Part shown: positions 9,485 to 17,278 of the stretch, piece after piece
Numbering within the stretch: the first letter of the stretch is position 1
How the letters are laid out: each line of letters begins with the position of its first letter
NCBI GenBank assembly: GCA_017511185.1
Contig: JAFWLF010000111.1
Coordinates: forward strand, 10,358-74,357
DNA from: RGIG5612 sp017511185
GTDB lineage: Bacteria; Bacillota; Clostridia; Lachnospirales; Lachnospiraceae
Direction of reading: 5' to 3'
DNA: 64,000 nt
Program-made: the position numbers and the translations under genes
The notes under the pieces: model-generated
Databases searched by the model: none
What the model was told of the DNA's origin: nothing
Seen by the model: only the letters and a program-made list of their open reading frames with translations

Positions 9485-9521
9485 CCTCCTATAGATAGAT
9501 TTGATTTGGTTCTATAGGAGG
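9485..9521. promoter_or_regulatory. 10-bp inverted repeat masking a ribosome site
   Basis: CCTCCTATAG (9485-9494) and CTATAGGAGG (9512-9521) are exact inverted repeats with a 17-nt loop. On the minus strand the 3' arm contains the AGGAGG ribosome site of the 23-aa ORF, so the hairpin could hide that site in the transcript. Confidence 0.55.
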
Positions 9522-9565
9522 ATGTGAATTTGACGCGAAACTTGAAAATGATATTGAAAATTACG

Positions 9566-9613
9566 ACGGTCCCGGCTATTAGTGGGTTGCAATTGCCCAC
9601 ATTCCGGGACCGT
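9566..9613. other. long two-part hairpin, possible terminator or structured RNA
   Basis: ACGGTCCCGG and CCGGGACCGT form a perfect 10-bp outer stem; GTGGG and CCCAC form an inner stem. It lies downstream of the DUF4230 lipoprotein gene but has no clear T-tract after it, so it may be a Rho-independent-like terminator, a regulatory RNA element or a mobile-element end. Confidence 0.55.
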
Positions 9614-9661
9614 AAGATATCTGCTAATGCATATCCTGTTGTTTAATCTTTTTTTAATAAT

Positions 9662-10321
9662 CTACTGACCAGTTGTTCCCACGTCCTCCTCTTCTGGTAT
9701 TTGATCAGAAGTGGTTCCATCTTCGTATTTCCAAATAATCTTATACGACGTTCCGGATTCTGTACTTAAATGATCGATATAATTTTTAATTAATAACTGG
9801 GCTCTGATTTGTGCATTCTTCTTTAAAGATGGATTATTTTGGACATTGTTTCTCATCTCTTCCTGTGCAAACTGAATCGCCTCTGACTGAAGATCTGCAG
9901 TAACTACATTTGGTACCAGCCAATCGTCTTCTGAGATATAGAATGTTGCATTATTCAAAGTATCATCATCTGTGTATACGTCAATAATCTCAGCCTCAGG
10001 GATAGTTATTTCAATGGTATCTCCAAGATTCTCCACTTTTACCTTTGAAGCATTAATTCCCAGCTTTACCACTCCATTGTATTCAATCCAAACCTGCCTT
10101 TTTTTCTTTAATATATCGAAAACCGTCTTATCTGCATTGCTGTCCTTGTTAGCTTTGGCCACATTATGAAAATAGCATTCAAGAGTAGACAAATTGCATA
10201 TTTCTTGAATTTTAGCCAAACTTAGCTTTTCTTTGGCAGCTTTCTCCTGGTTTGCGCCACAAGCTGTCAATGATACAACAATAAGAAAAGCAGCTGCTAT
10301 AATACATAATAATTTTTTCAT
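9662..10321 (-). CDS. DUF4230-type lipoprotein (219 aa)
   Basis: A signal peptide with lipobox SLTAC precedes a DUF4230-like region: early helix LAKIQEICNLSTLECYFHNV, a central strand VWIEYNGVVKLGINASKVKV, then IEITIPEAEI and a C-terminal helix. DUF4230 proteins are small membrane-attached proteins of unknown function. The ribosome site is AAGGAG. It lies 14 nt downstream of a second DUF4230 protein, so the two are probably co-transcribed and may interact. Confidence 0.8.
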   Translation of the reverse strand: MKKLLCIIAAAFLIVVSLTACGANQEKAAKEKLSLAKIQEICNLSTLECYFHNVAKANKDSNADKTVFDILKKKRQVWIEYNGVVKLGINASKVKVENLGDTIEITIPEAEIIDVYTDDDTLNNATFYISEDDWLVPNVVTADLQSEAIQFAQEEMRNNVQNNPSLKKNAQIRAQLLIKNYIDHLSTESGTSYKIIWKYEDGTTSDQIPEEEDVGTTGQ

Positions 10322-10335
10322 ATTAACTCCTTTCC

Positions 10336-11079
10336 TTATTCCACAACAATCTTATAACCATCTGGCAGTTGAGAAAGAATAGGTTCACTCCATGCTTCAA
10401 TCGTGGAAATAGCATTTTCTCTTGCTATAGTGAACATTTTTTCATCTTCTTTTGCCTTGGCCTCCAAGTCATTTTTAGCGACCTGATTTGCTTCGCTGAT
10501 GACCGTTTCAGTATTATATTTCTGATTCACAAAAATATATTCAGCTTTACCAATATTAGCATTGATGTTCTGTATTTTAAGTTCAGGAATTGTAATTCTA
10601 ACGATCTTTTCTGACTTATCATTTTCGATTTTGATATCTTTCAGATCAAAACCTATATCAACTGTCCCTTCATACCCGACATAATACTTTTCATTACCAT
10701 CCTCATCGTATGCTGTTGCGACTCCATTATATGTATAGGTAACAGTTGAGAGTTCACTAATCTCAACAATATCTTCTAATAACACCGAAGCAGAAAAAGT
10801 TGTTGTCCCTTTGGGTTTAGCAAATAGAATAATCCCTCCAACTACTATAACTACTATAATAGCTATTATTATCCATTTAAGTGCTCCGCCCTTCTTTTTT
10901 ACAGTTTCCTTTTGAATAATAACCTTTTCAGCAGGTTCTTGAGATCTTTCAGGTGATACTGTACTCCCATTAATTATCCCATCATCTTTAAGGTCTTCAA
11001 TAGTGTCACCTAAATTTTCCAGTTCTTCTGTAGAAAGTTTGGATAATCCTTTTTCGACAATTTTGGATTTGACTTTCAT
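10336..11079 (-). CDS. DUF4230-type membrane protein (247 aa)
   Basis: The N-terminal 65 residues are charged and cytoplasmic, one membrane helix follows (KWIIIAIIVVIVVGGIILF, about residues 68-87), and the rest is a DUF4230-like extracytoplasmic domain with VEISELSTVTYTYNGV, VDIGFDLKDIKI and IVRITIPELKI. The architecture parallels the downstream lipoprotein but with a transmembrane instead of a lipid anchor. The ribosome site is GGGAGGGG before the ATG. Confidence 0.8.
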   Translation of the reverse strand: MKVKSKIVEKGLSKLSTEELENLGDTIEDLKDDGIINGSTVSPERSQEPAEKVIIQKETVKKKGGALKWIIIAIIVVIVVGGIILFAKPKGTTTFSASVLLEDIVEISELSTVTYTYNGVATAYDEDGNEKYYVGYEGTVDIGFDLKDIKIENDKSEKIVRITIPELKIQNINANIGKAEYIFVNQKYNTETVISEANQVAKNDLEAKAKEDEKMFTIARENAISTIEAWSEPILSQLPDGYKIVVE

Positions 11080-11130
11080 ATAAAATCCCCTCCCAATTAT
11101 TGATCCCGTTTTTAACCTTTTCTGAAAGCA

Positions 11131-11802
11131 TTATAACGATAACAGTTCTTTCTTTTTCTTATCAAACTCCTCTTGAGTTAATATTCCGACATCCAGTAAT
11201 TCTTTAAGTTTCTTTACTGCTTCTATTTTTTCATCATACGTCATCTCTGATGATTCACTCGGTTTTCGCAATGATTCTTGCAGTAAATTTCCTGCCGCAA
11301 CAACTTTGGCCGTTTTTTCTCGTTTTTTTCCAAGTCCTCCCAGAACGCTTCCCACAATACCATTTTCTATTATATCTTTTGCTGTTCCTACCGTATCCAC
11401 CCCTAGTGCATCGTCTACGAGACTAATAGCGCTGTTTACTTTTTTAGCGCCTCTCTGAGAAGTATTTGTCCCTGTTATGGCTTCCAGTATCTTTGCCGCA
11501 AAAGTGCGTGCCTTGAAGAACCCTTCTAATTCTACAGTTTCATCTCCAAACAAGGTTTGGATAACCACCTTAGAGCCAGTTTGCTTGATCTGTGGGGCAT
11601 CATTATATATTTTTATGTTTTCCAGAGGAATGATATTTACGAAATGCTCAGTAACTTTCTTCCTGAACCTGCCAGTGGTTACGTCCCATGAAAACACAAG
11701 TGCAACTGTTGTTAATTTCATGTTAACATCTTCCTGCTCATTCCGGATCACCGTGCCCTCGTAAAGAAGAACCTCATCACTACTCAAAACATATTCTTCC
11801 AT
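11131..11802 (-). CDS. SHOCT-domain protein with N-terminal PH/GRAM-like region
   Basis: The last 35 residues (KIEAVKKLKELLDVGILT then QEEFDKKKKELLSL) are a classic SHOCT domain, a short helical oligomerisation module. The first 100 residues look like a PH/GRAM-type beta fold (EVLLYEGTVIRNEQEDVNMK, ENIKIYNDAPQIKQ). No membrane helix is seen, so it is likely cytoplasmic. The ribosome site is GAGGAGG. It precedes the two DUF4230 genes on the same strand and may form one transcription unit with them. Confidence 0.75.
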   Translation of the reverse strand: MEEYVLSSDEVLLYEGTVIRNEQEDVNMKLTTVALVFSWDVTTGRFRKKVTEHFVNIIPLENIKIYNDAPQIKQTGSKVVIQTLFGDETVELEGFFKARTFAAKILEAITGTNTSQRGAKKVNSAISLVDDALGVDTVGTAKDIIENGIVGSVLGGLGKKREKTAKVVAAGNLLQESLRKPSESSEMTYDEKIEAVKKLKELLDVGILTQEEFDKKKKELLSL

Positions 11803-11935
11803 TTATTACAACCTCCTCTTTTGAGTTCGATCGATTGTCCTTTTTATACATTTTCTCTTTTAATGTTTTTAGTATATCATACTATTCATGTTACAACCAC
11901 GTCGGTATTCCTCTCCTCTATGATAAAAAAGTCAA

Positions 11936-12262
11936 TTAAAAGAGATGCCATTTTCGGGATTTTTTATCATCTTCCTCTTCTTTTTCGAAGTCTTCATCTT
12001 CATCGTCTTCGTAATCATCGTCATCGTTCCGAATGTATTCTTGCCTGTATTTCTCTACTATCAGTTCAAGCAGTTTTCCAAGATAATCAAGATTACAAAG
12101 ATAAACAAAGTCTGCCGGGGGATCGATCATATCTTCTGCCGGTTTGTAAGATTCCGCTTCAAACGCATGGATTTCTTCAAGCATCTCATCTCTAACCAAA
12201 AGCAGTTCCTTATATGACATTTCTTTATACTGATTTACAAAAGTCTGCGGGCTCATCATCAT
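11936..12262 (-). CDS. hypothetical protein with acidic C-terminal tail (108 aa)
   Basis: A helical N-terminal part (FVNQYKEMSYKELLLVRDEM) is followed by an Asp/Glu-rich stretch of about 25 residues and a short basic end (KKSRKWHLF). The ribosome site AAGGAG lies 9 nt before the first of three consecutive ATGs. No known family is recognised; acidic tails of this type occur in small chaperone-like or DNA-mimic proteins, but that is speculation. Confidence 0.6.
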   Translation of the reverse strand: MMMSPQTFVNQYKEMSYKELLLVRDEMLEEIHAFEAESYKPAEDMIDPPADFVYLCNLDYLGKLLELIVEKYRQEYIRNDDDDYEDDEDEDFEKEEEDDKKSRKWHLF

Positions 12263-12350
12263 GGCTATTTTCTCCTTTTTGGAATAAGTTTTATTACATT
12301 TGCAGTTTACCCCTACCCATACTAAATAAGGTCAATCACCAGGCGACTTT

Positions 12351-12401
12351 TTAATGGTGCTCATCCCAATACTGCTCTGCTTTTTCAAAATCAATTAATA
12401 C
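12351..12401 (-). pseudogene. 3' remnant of a paralogue of the 16492-17262 gene
   Basis: Sixteen codons plus stop read VLIDFEKAEQYWDEHH, closely matching the C-terminal end of the 16492 protein (FIDFDEAEQYWDAHH). Nothing upstream continues the frame; the NERD gene begins immediately. The piece shows that a second copy of the gene once lay here and was deleted. Confidence 0.75.
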
Positions 12402-12409
12402 GATATTTA

Positions 12410-13153
12410 TTAATAAACAAATTCTTCATTTTGAATTGTTTCTTCTGCCCAGTTGGCAATCAGGTCGATTGTTCTGCTGTCGTAATTCCTTCCGCTGTTG
12501 TTATGGATCAGGTAATCAATATCCTCTACATCATTAAGAACGCGGCTGCTGTGACAAGTGCTGTTTTCATTTACAAAATACACATAACCCTCTACCCAGA
12601 CATCAATTCCATAGGATCTTAGCAGACTCCCCAGGATTCCTGCCTGGCGGTCCACTTGTTTGATCGGGTTATCTATTATTTCTTCAACATCTTCTCCATA
12701 AACGTTTTTGATTCTCTTCCACCACTCGTCATCTTCTTCCCCAAACAGGATCCCACTATAATTCTTCACTTCAATAATAAAAACGCCATTTCGGTTAACG
12801 ATCAGATTATCCAATTCCGCTCTGTGGTTATCGAAAACTATCTTTAAATTGAGGTAATAGTGATCGTCCTCTCTGATGATACTCCCAATCCTGCGTTCCG
12901 CAATCCATTCTCCCTCGATGCCTGCTGCTTTTTGAGGGGTGATTATTTCAGGTTGCGACAAAGAAGGTTGCCTGTAGGACACTGCAGGCTTTTTTATTTC
13001 CGGCTTTTCAGGGGTAACATCGGGCTCTTTATGAGATAAACCCGACTTTTTCTTTTTGATTGTTCTATTGTTGGAAGCATATATTTTGATACCAACGATT
13101 AAAGCAATAATCGAAAGGACGATACATGCAATGGCAAAAATAGATTCAAACAT
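12410..13153 (-). CDS. membrane-anchored NERD-domain protein (247 aa)
   Basis: One N-terminal membrane helix (residues 4-25) and a Pro/Lys-rich linker lead into a NERD (nuclease-related) domain. GIEGEWIAERRIG at 78-90 matches the entry motif, AELDNLIVN (Asp115) and VFIIEVKNYSG (Glu128, Lys130) give the D...ExK site of the PD-(D/E)XK-like fold, and a Gln-containing helix (PIKQVDRQAGIL) follows. NERD proteins are predicted DNA-processing or regulatory proteins; activity is unproven. Confidence 0.8.
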   Translation of the reverse strand: MFESIFAIACIVLSIIALIVGIKIYASNNRTIKKKKSGLSHKEPDVTPEKPEIKKPAVSYRQPSLSQPEIITPQKAAGIEGEWIAERRIGSIIREDDHYYLNLKIVFDNHRAELDNLIVNRNGVFIIEVKNYSGILFGEEDDEWWKRIKNVYGEDVEEIIDNPIKQVDRQAGILGSLLRSYGIDVWVEGYVYFVNENSTCHSSRVLNDVEDIDYLIHNNSGRNYDSRTIDLIANWAEETIQNEEFVY

Positions 13154-13174
13154 ACCTGTTTTTCCTCTGAGTCT

Positions 13175-13810
13175 CTATCCCCTAAACACATCTGCAATTT
13201 TTGCGGCTATGGCTTGTCCAATCTTTCTGTGTCCTTCCGGACTCAGGTGCACGCCATCAACTTCAGATGGAGGTGTTATGTCCGCTGCATCCATAAATTC
13301 CAACCCGTATTTATCTGTAATACCTTTATACAGAGCGGACAGTTTCCGGGATTCTTCAATTGCATCGTGATGTCCGGTCTCATCAATGTTCTCATTCAAA
13401 AGAATTGGGGATACCAGAAGTATCTTTGCTCCATCCGGGAAGACCGGGGATGACAGAGAATACCTTTCGTTTGCGGTCATGATCTTTAAAACAAGCTGCT
13501 CCAAGCCAGCCGCACTTCCGGCAGCATCTGTATACTTCATATCATTTGTGCCAATCATCAGCACCAAAAGGTCCAGCGGCTTATGGCTCTGCAGCGCGTA
13601 ATCGATCCCGTCGGATCCATTTCTGCACCCTTTAAGCGGATCATCAAAGATGGTTGTGCGTCCGTTCATGCCGGACGGGATACAACAATACCCTTCCCCT
13701 AATATGCCTGCGCAGACGGACGTCCACCGGATTTCATATGAATACCGGTTCCCTGTCTCGGGATCAAATCCCCATGTATTTGAATCTCCGTAAAATAAGA
13801 TTGATTTCAT
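13175..13810 (-). CDS. SGNH/GDSL-family hydrolase
   Basis: The block I motif FYGDSNTWGF sits at the N-terminus (Ser nucleophile at residue 10), block III is IGTNDMKY, and block V is DGVHLSPEGH with the Asp and His of the triad. This matches arylesterase/acetylesterase-type SGNH hydrolases acting on small esters or acetylated glycans. I chose the ATG at 13810; a TTG five codons upstream is the alternative. No signal peptide is present, so it is probably cytoplasmic. Its 3' end carries an 18-bp sequence repeated at the ADP-ribosylglycohydrolase 3' end. Confidence 0.85.
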   Translation of the reverse strand: MKSILFYGDSNTWGFDPETGNRYSYEIRWTSVCAGILGEGYCCIPSGMNGRTTIFDDPLKGCRNGSDGIDYALQSHKPLDLLVLMIGTNDMKYTDAAGSAAGLEQLVLKIMTANERYSLSSPVFPDGAKILLVSPILLNENIDETGHHDAIEESRKLSALYKGITDKYGLEFMDAADITPPSEVDGVHLSPEGHRKIGQAIAAKIADVFRG

Positions 13811-13885
13811 GTTTTCCACTCTCAAACAGCCCCAGACCGAAGATGAATGCTTCCTTACTCTAACTGATAGTTATTGTTGAATAAA

Positions 13886-15244
13886 TTAATATGTGATCTT
13901 TACCTCTGGTTCGTCGACTGTATTGAAAGAGTCATCATTGATTGCGAGTTTTACGGAGATTTCTGTAATATCTGATAAAGTCAGATTATTAGTTTCCAAG
14001 TCGCTTCCCCGCAATATTATGTCAAGAAGTCCGTATTGTCCTGGTTGAAACGAAAATGAGTCTATAAGGAACTCGGTCTTCATTTTGTTGACATATGCAT
14101 CATTATTTCCCGGGATAATAGTCACTTCCTGACTCGATCCGTTTTTCACCAACAATAACAAATGCAGATCATCGGAATAGGAAGTACTATCTTCAACCAA
14201 TCCTACATTCTGAATGGTGTAACCATTTGCATCGTAAAGGGTTTCACCAGCGAACGCTTCTGCAACACCAGTCTTACCAAATACGATCTGAATATCCTTT
14301 CCTGCCAGAGTAGTTCCATCTTCTGTCTCAACTTCAAAGGTGCATGCATAATCACTGTATTCTTTCATCCCAAGCAGTTCCAAATAGTTTGGGTCCAATA
14401 AGTCATCAAATTTGATATTCAGCAAGGCACGTTTCCCTGCCACAATGAGTTCAGAGTCTCCATAATCAGATACAACCATACCGTTTACCATAGACTCAGC
14501 AGCTCTCGCATACCGATTCTGATCTGACTGATTGATCACTTCCAGGAGCAGTCCCTGCTCACCATTCTTATTCGTAATCACATAGCTGCATAATACTTTC
14601 ATATCACTTTCATCGAAAAGTATATCGTCCGAATAGTAGTCGATCACGAATCCATACTCCTTTGCCAGTGATTTACTGCCCATTGCGACACGGAAAGTAT
14701 CAATATCATAATTATAGGTATCGGCTATGGACGTTCGAATCTCAATCGGTTCTGTTGCCAGATACTCATCATATCCGTCCTTAATCTCAAAACCCAGTCC
14801 AATATCAGCAATATCCGTAATCCCATATACCATCAACTGATCAATACTAAAGCTCACAGATGCCCTTGCCTTCATTCCCGCATCTACGTCTTCTCCCAAA
14901 TAGCCATCTGAAATCATATAATTATTTACTGAGGTCATCGGATAAAGCGAACCTGAATAGAAGGAGAGATCCTTATTGCTATTGTTTTCGATGAGCAGTC
15001 CCAATTCTGCCGAATAACCGTTGTAAGTCAATTCAGTTGCTGTAATCTTGACGTCCTTTTCATCTACCAGAACAGTCTCATTAATCGTTGCGCTGAAGAC
15101 AGGTGTCAGGTCTTCTCCTCCTTGATTGATCACTTCGTTTTCCGGTTTATTTTCATCATCGGTTGTGCTCGGGGAAGAATTCCCACAGGCAGTCAGCGCC
15201 AATACCATCAATACTGCTGTTATGATCGATATGATCTTTCTCAT
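13886..15244 (-). CDS. lipoprotein, paralogue 2 (452 aa, unknown family)
   Basis: Same architecture as the 7707-9077 protein: lipobox LTAC, short linker, then beta-rich repeats including VFSATINETVLVDEKDVKIT and LHLLLLVKNGSSQEVTI. The two proteins are alike along their full length, with more change near the C-terminus. This copy has lost the XRE regulator, keeping only its 3' tail, and sits between the ADP-ribosylglycohydrolase and SGNH hydrolase genes. It is intact, so it may have taken on separate regulation. Confidence 0.85.
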   Translation of the reverse strand: MRKIISIITAVLMVLALTACGNSSPSTTDDENKPENEVINQGGEDLTPVFSATINETVLVDEKDVKITATELTYNGYSAELGLLIENNSNKDLSFYSGSLYPMTSVNNYMISDGYLGEDVDAGMKARASVSFSIDQLMVYGITDIADIGLGFEIKDGYDEYLATEPIEIRTSIADTYNYDIDTFRVAMGSKSLAKEYGFVIDYYSDDILFDESDMKVLCSYVITNKNGEQGLLLEVINQSDQNRYARAAESMVNGMVVSDYGDSELIVAGKRALLNIKFDDLLDPNYLELLGMKEYSDYACTFEVETEDGTTLAGKDIQIVFGKTGVAEAFAGETLYDANGYTIQNVGLVEDSTSYSDDLHLLLLVKNGSSQEVTIIPGNNDAYVNKMKTEFLIDSFSFQPGQYGLLDIILRGSDLETNNLTLSDITEISVKLAINDDSFNTVDEPEVKITY

Positions 15245-15285
15245 GTCTTATCCTCCTGCAATTCTGTTATTATCTGATTGAGTGT
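15241..15285 (-). pseudogene. 3' remnant of XRE regulator (14 codons)
   Basis: The reading TLNQIITELQEDKT followed by TGA is identical to the C-terminus of the regulator at 9074. It overlaps the lipoprotein ATG by ATGA exactly as in the intact copy. The rest of the regulator is absent. Confidence 0.8.
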
Positions 15286-15297
15286 CTATCCCCTAAA

Positions 15298-16434
15298 TCA
15301 GAATAAATCAAACAATTCCATCGGCCAGCGGAGGTATTTTTGTGTCCATTTTTTACTCTGCTTTCCGCCTAATGTAAGGTTATCCACTCCCAAGCTGAGA
15401 TCATCTGCAATCTCCAGAATGAGGTCTTTCAGTTCCAGGTCTTTTACGAACTTCTCAGGGATCCTGCTGAATCCGATATGTGCCCCGACGATATTGCCGG
15501 TGATGGCTCCAGTAGAATCACTGTCACCCTCATGGTTCACTGCAGCAATCAAAGCCTTCTCAATATCCTCCGGGTATTTCAAGGAACAGTACACGGCGAT
15601 TGCAAGTGCCTCGTCACCGGTCCAACCCTGTCCGAGCTTATGGATGGCATCAAGGTCATCGATATCTTCCTGTGATAATTCAATGGCTTTTTCCATCAAT
15701 TCCACGAACGCTCTGATATGCTCCATATCCCCAAACAGTTCTGTTATGTTCACCATTGCAGCATCAACAGCTTCCCTCATGGATATGTCATTGCGGGAAA
15801 GCCTTCCCGTCAGGTCGGCCAGCATAGCTCCCGGAATGAACCCAAGATCGTGACCGTGTGTTATCGCGGCTGCTCCAGCACCAAGCTCATCCACCATTTT
15901 ATAGTTAGTATCTGTTGTCCCCATCAGAAGGCCAACCGGAGCAACTCTCATCACGCCCCCGCAGCCTTTGCTGTTGTTGATGCGGTATCCAATGCCTCCC
16001 ATTTCTCCAGAGAAAAGAGCTGAAAGGCAGGTATTGCCCGGTGCTCTTCGGTCATACAGCCCCCGCTCGTCTGCAAGCCACGTCAGCCCCGGGTGCTCTG
16101 GATAATCTTCTGGAGCCTGTGTATGGAGCCAGTCCAGGTAGCTCAGATAAATAAACGGTTCCATTGTCTTGAAAAAACCCCTCTGCATGGCTACAGAATT
16201 GCCTGTCAGAAGGCCTGCTGCAGTGAACAGGGTCATCTGTGTATCGTCAGAAATCAGGGCCTTACCATCGATCAGCTCAAATTCCGTGATGCCGGAAGGA
16301 CCGTATTTCTCGAAAATAGAAGCTTCATCCTGAAACTCGATGGCATACCCAAGGGCATCCCCTGCTGCTCCACCTATCAGGCTTCCTCTTACTCTGTCAT
16401 TTAATTCTACCAGCCAGTCTTTACTCTTCTTCAT
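15298..16434 (-). CDS. ADP-ribosylglycohydrolase (DraG) family protein
   Basis: Family signatures are in order: RVRGSLIGGAAGDALGYA at the N-terminus, LISDDTQMTLFTA, a central GCGGVMRVAPVGLL, ITHGHDLGFIPGAMLA, and the C-terminal GDSDSTGAITGNIVGAHIG. The paired acidic motifs bind two Mg/Mn ions and hydrolyse ADP-ribose from proteins or small molecules. The 378-aa length is slightly above DraG. The neighbours are of unknown function, so the substrate is open; reversal of a toxin-type ADP-ribosylation in the island is one possibility. Confidence 0.9.
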   Translation of the reverse strand: MKKSKDWLVELNDRVRGSLIGGAAGDALGYAIEFQDEASIFEKYGPSGITEFELIDGKALISDDTQMTLFTAAGLLTGNSVAMQRGFFKTMEPFIYLSYLDWLHTQAPEDYPEHPGLTWLADERGLYDRRAPGNTCLSALFSGEMGGIGYRINNSKGCGGVMRVAPVGLLMGTTDTNYKMVDELGAGAAAITHGHDLGFIPGAMLADLTGRLSRNDISMREAVDAAMVNITELFGDMEHIRAFVELMEKAIELSQEDIDDLDAIHKLGQGWTGDEALAIAVYCSLKYPEDIEKALIAAVNHEGDSDSTGAITGNIVGAHIGFSRIPEKFVKDLELKDLILEIADDLSLGVDNLTLGGKQSKKWTQKYLRWPMELFDLF

Positions 16435-16491
16435 TGGTATCTTATCTCCTTATAAAATATATAACCCTTGAAATTTCCCCTTCGGAGGCTT

Positions 16492-17262
16492 TTAATGGTG
16501 TGCATCCCAATACTGCTCTGCTTCGTCAAAATCTATAAATTCGTTATAATAATCTTCCCAGAAATCATCTTCATTCGCATAGTCTTTTGCGTTATACGGA
16601 TCCGTTTTGGTGGATGTATTATGTCCGGAGTTGGAAGATGGACGTCCCGATCCGGAAGATGAGGAAGAATTACTACTGTTGCTCGGCTTGTAACTCGATG
16701 GAAGATCATATCCATATCTCCGGTGGTATTCATCGTCTAGCTCAAAAAAGTAGTCTAGTATAAACTCTCGCTGCTCTGGTGTAACATCCTTCAGCATTGT
16801 TTGTCCCACCGTTTTGTATGCAGCTTTCAGATCTCCTTCTTCATACTGTTTCTTGCCTTTGCAGTACAGATAAAAATCTCTTGCTCCTTTGTAATCGATT
16901 CTGTTAAGAGATTCGAATGTATCGATTGCGTCTTTCCAATTTCCCTGCATCGTTATCTCAACTGCCTTATTATAGGTTGCTTCTCTTTTTCTGCTGACAT
17001 TTGTGCTGAGGATTACAATGATGATCGCTAACCCTATTGCTATAAGTACAGAGACCACGACCCACTTTATGATCCGTTTTTTCTTTAATTCCGAGGGTTG
17101 CTTCAAAACAGATTCAGGGATCACCTGCTCTGGAATAAGCGCAGATAAATCATATATATCCTTCAGTTCTTCTTCTGTAACTTCCGGATGCATTTCTAGT
17201 ATTTCCTTCAGCGAGTATAATCCGCTGTCGATATCTTGTTGGATTTTGTCGTTGTAATTCAA
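16492..17262 (-). CDS. single-pass membrane protein with TPR-like and Ser/Asn-rich regions (256 aa)
   Basis: A cytoplasmic head (residues 1-64), one membrane helix (WVVVSVLIAIGLAIIIVIL), a TPR-like helical pair (YNKAVEITMQGNWKDAIDTF, YCKGKKQYEEGDLKAAYK), a Ser/Asn/Gly low-complexity linker and an acidic C-terminus ending EQYWDAHH. The start is uncertain: TTG at 17262 lacks a ribosome site, while the ATG 24 codons later has AAGGA upstream. A 3' piece of a paralogue is at 12351-12401. Confidence 0.65.
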   Translation of the reverse strand: MNYNDKIQQDIDSGLYSLKEILEMHPEVTEEELKDIYDLSALIPEQVIPESVLKQPSELKKKRIIKWVVVSVLIAIGLAIIIVILSTNVSRKREATYNKAVEITMQGNWKDAIDTFESLNRIDYKGARDFYLYCKGKKQYEEGDLKAAYKTVGQTMLKDVTPEQREFILDYFFELDDEYHRRYGYDLPSSYKPSNSSNSSSSSGSGRPSSNSGHNTSTKTDPYNAKDYANEDDFWEDYYNEFIDFDEAEQYWDAHH

Positions 17263-17278
17263 ATTCTATTAATGTGTC

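Larger units (their letters stand above)
13856..15286. repeat. segmental duplication, copy 2 (lipoprotein plus regulator tail)
   Basis: Second copy of the 7677-9119 segment. It retains the lipoprotein gene, its ribosome site and the last codons of the XRE gene, then stops at GAGTGTC and joins the ADP-ribosylglycohydrolase 3' end. Many substitutions separate the copies, so the duplication is not recent. Confidence 0.9.
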
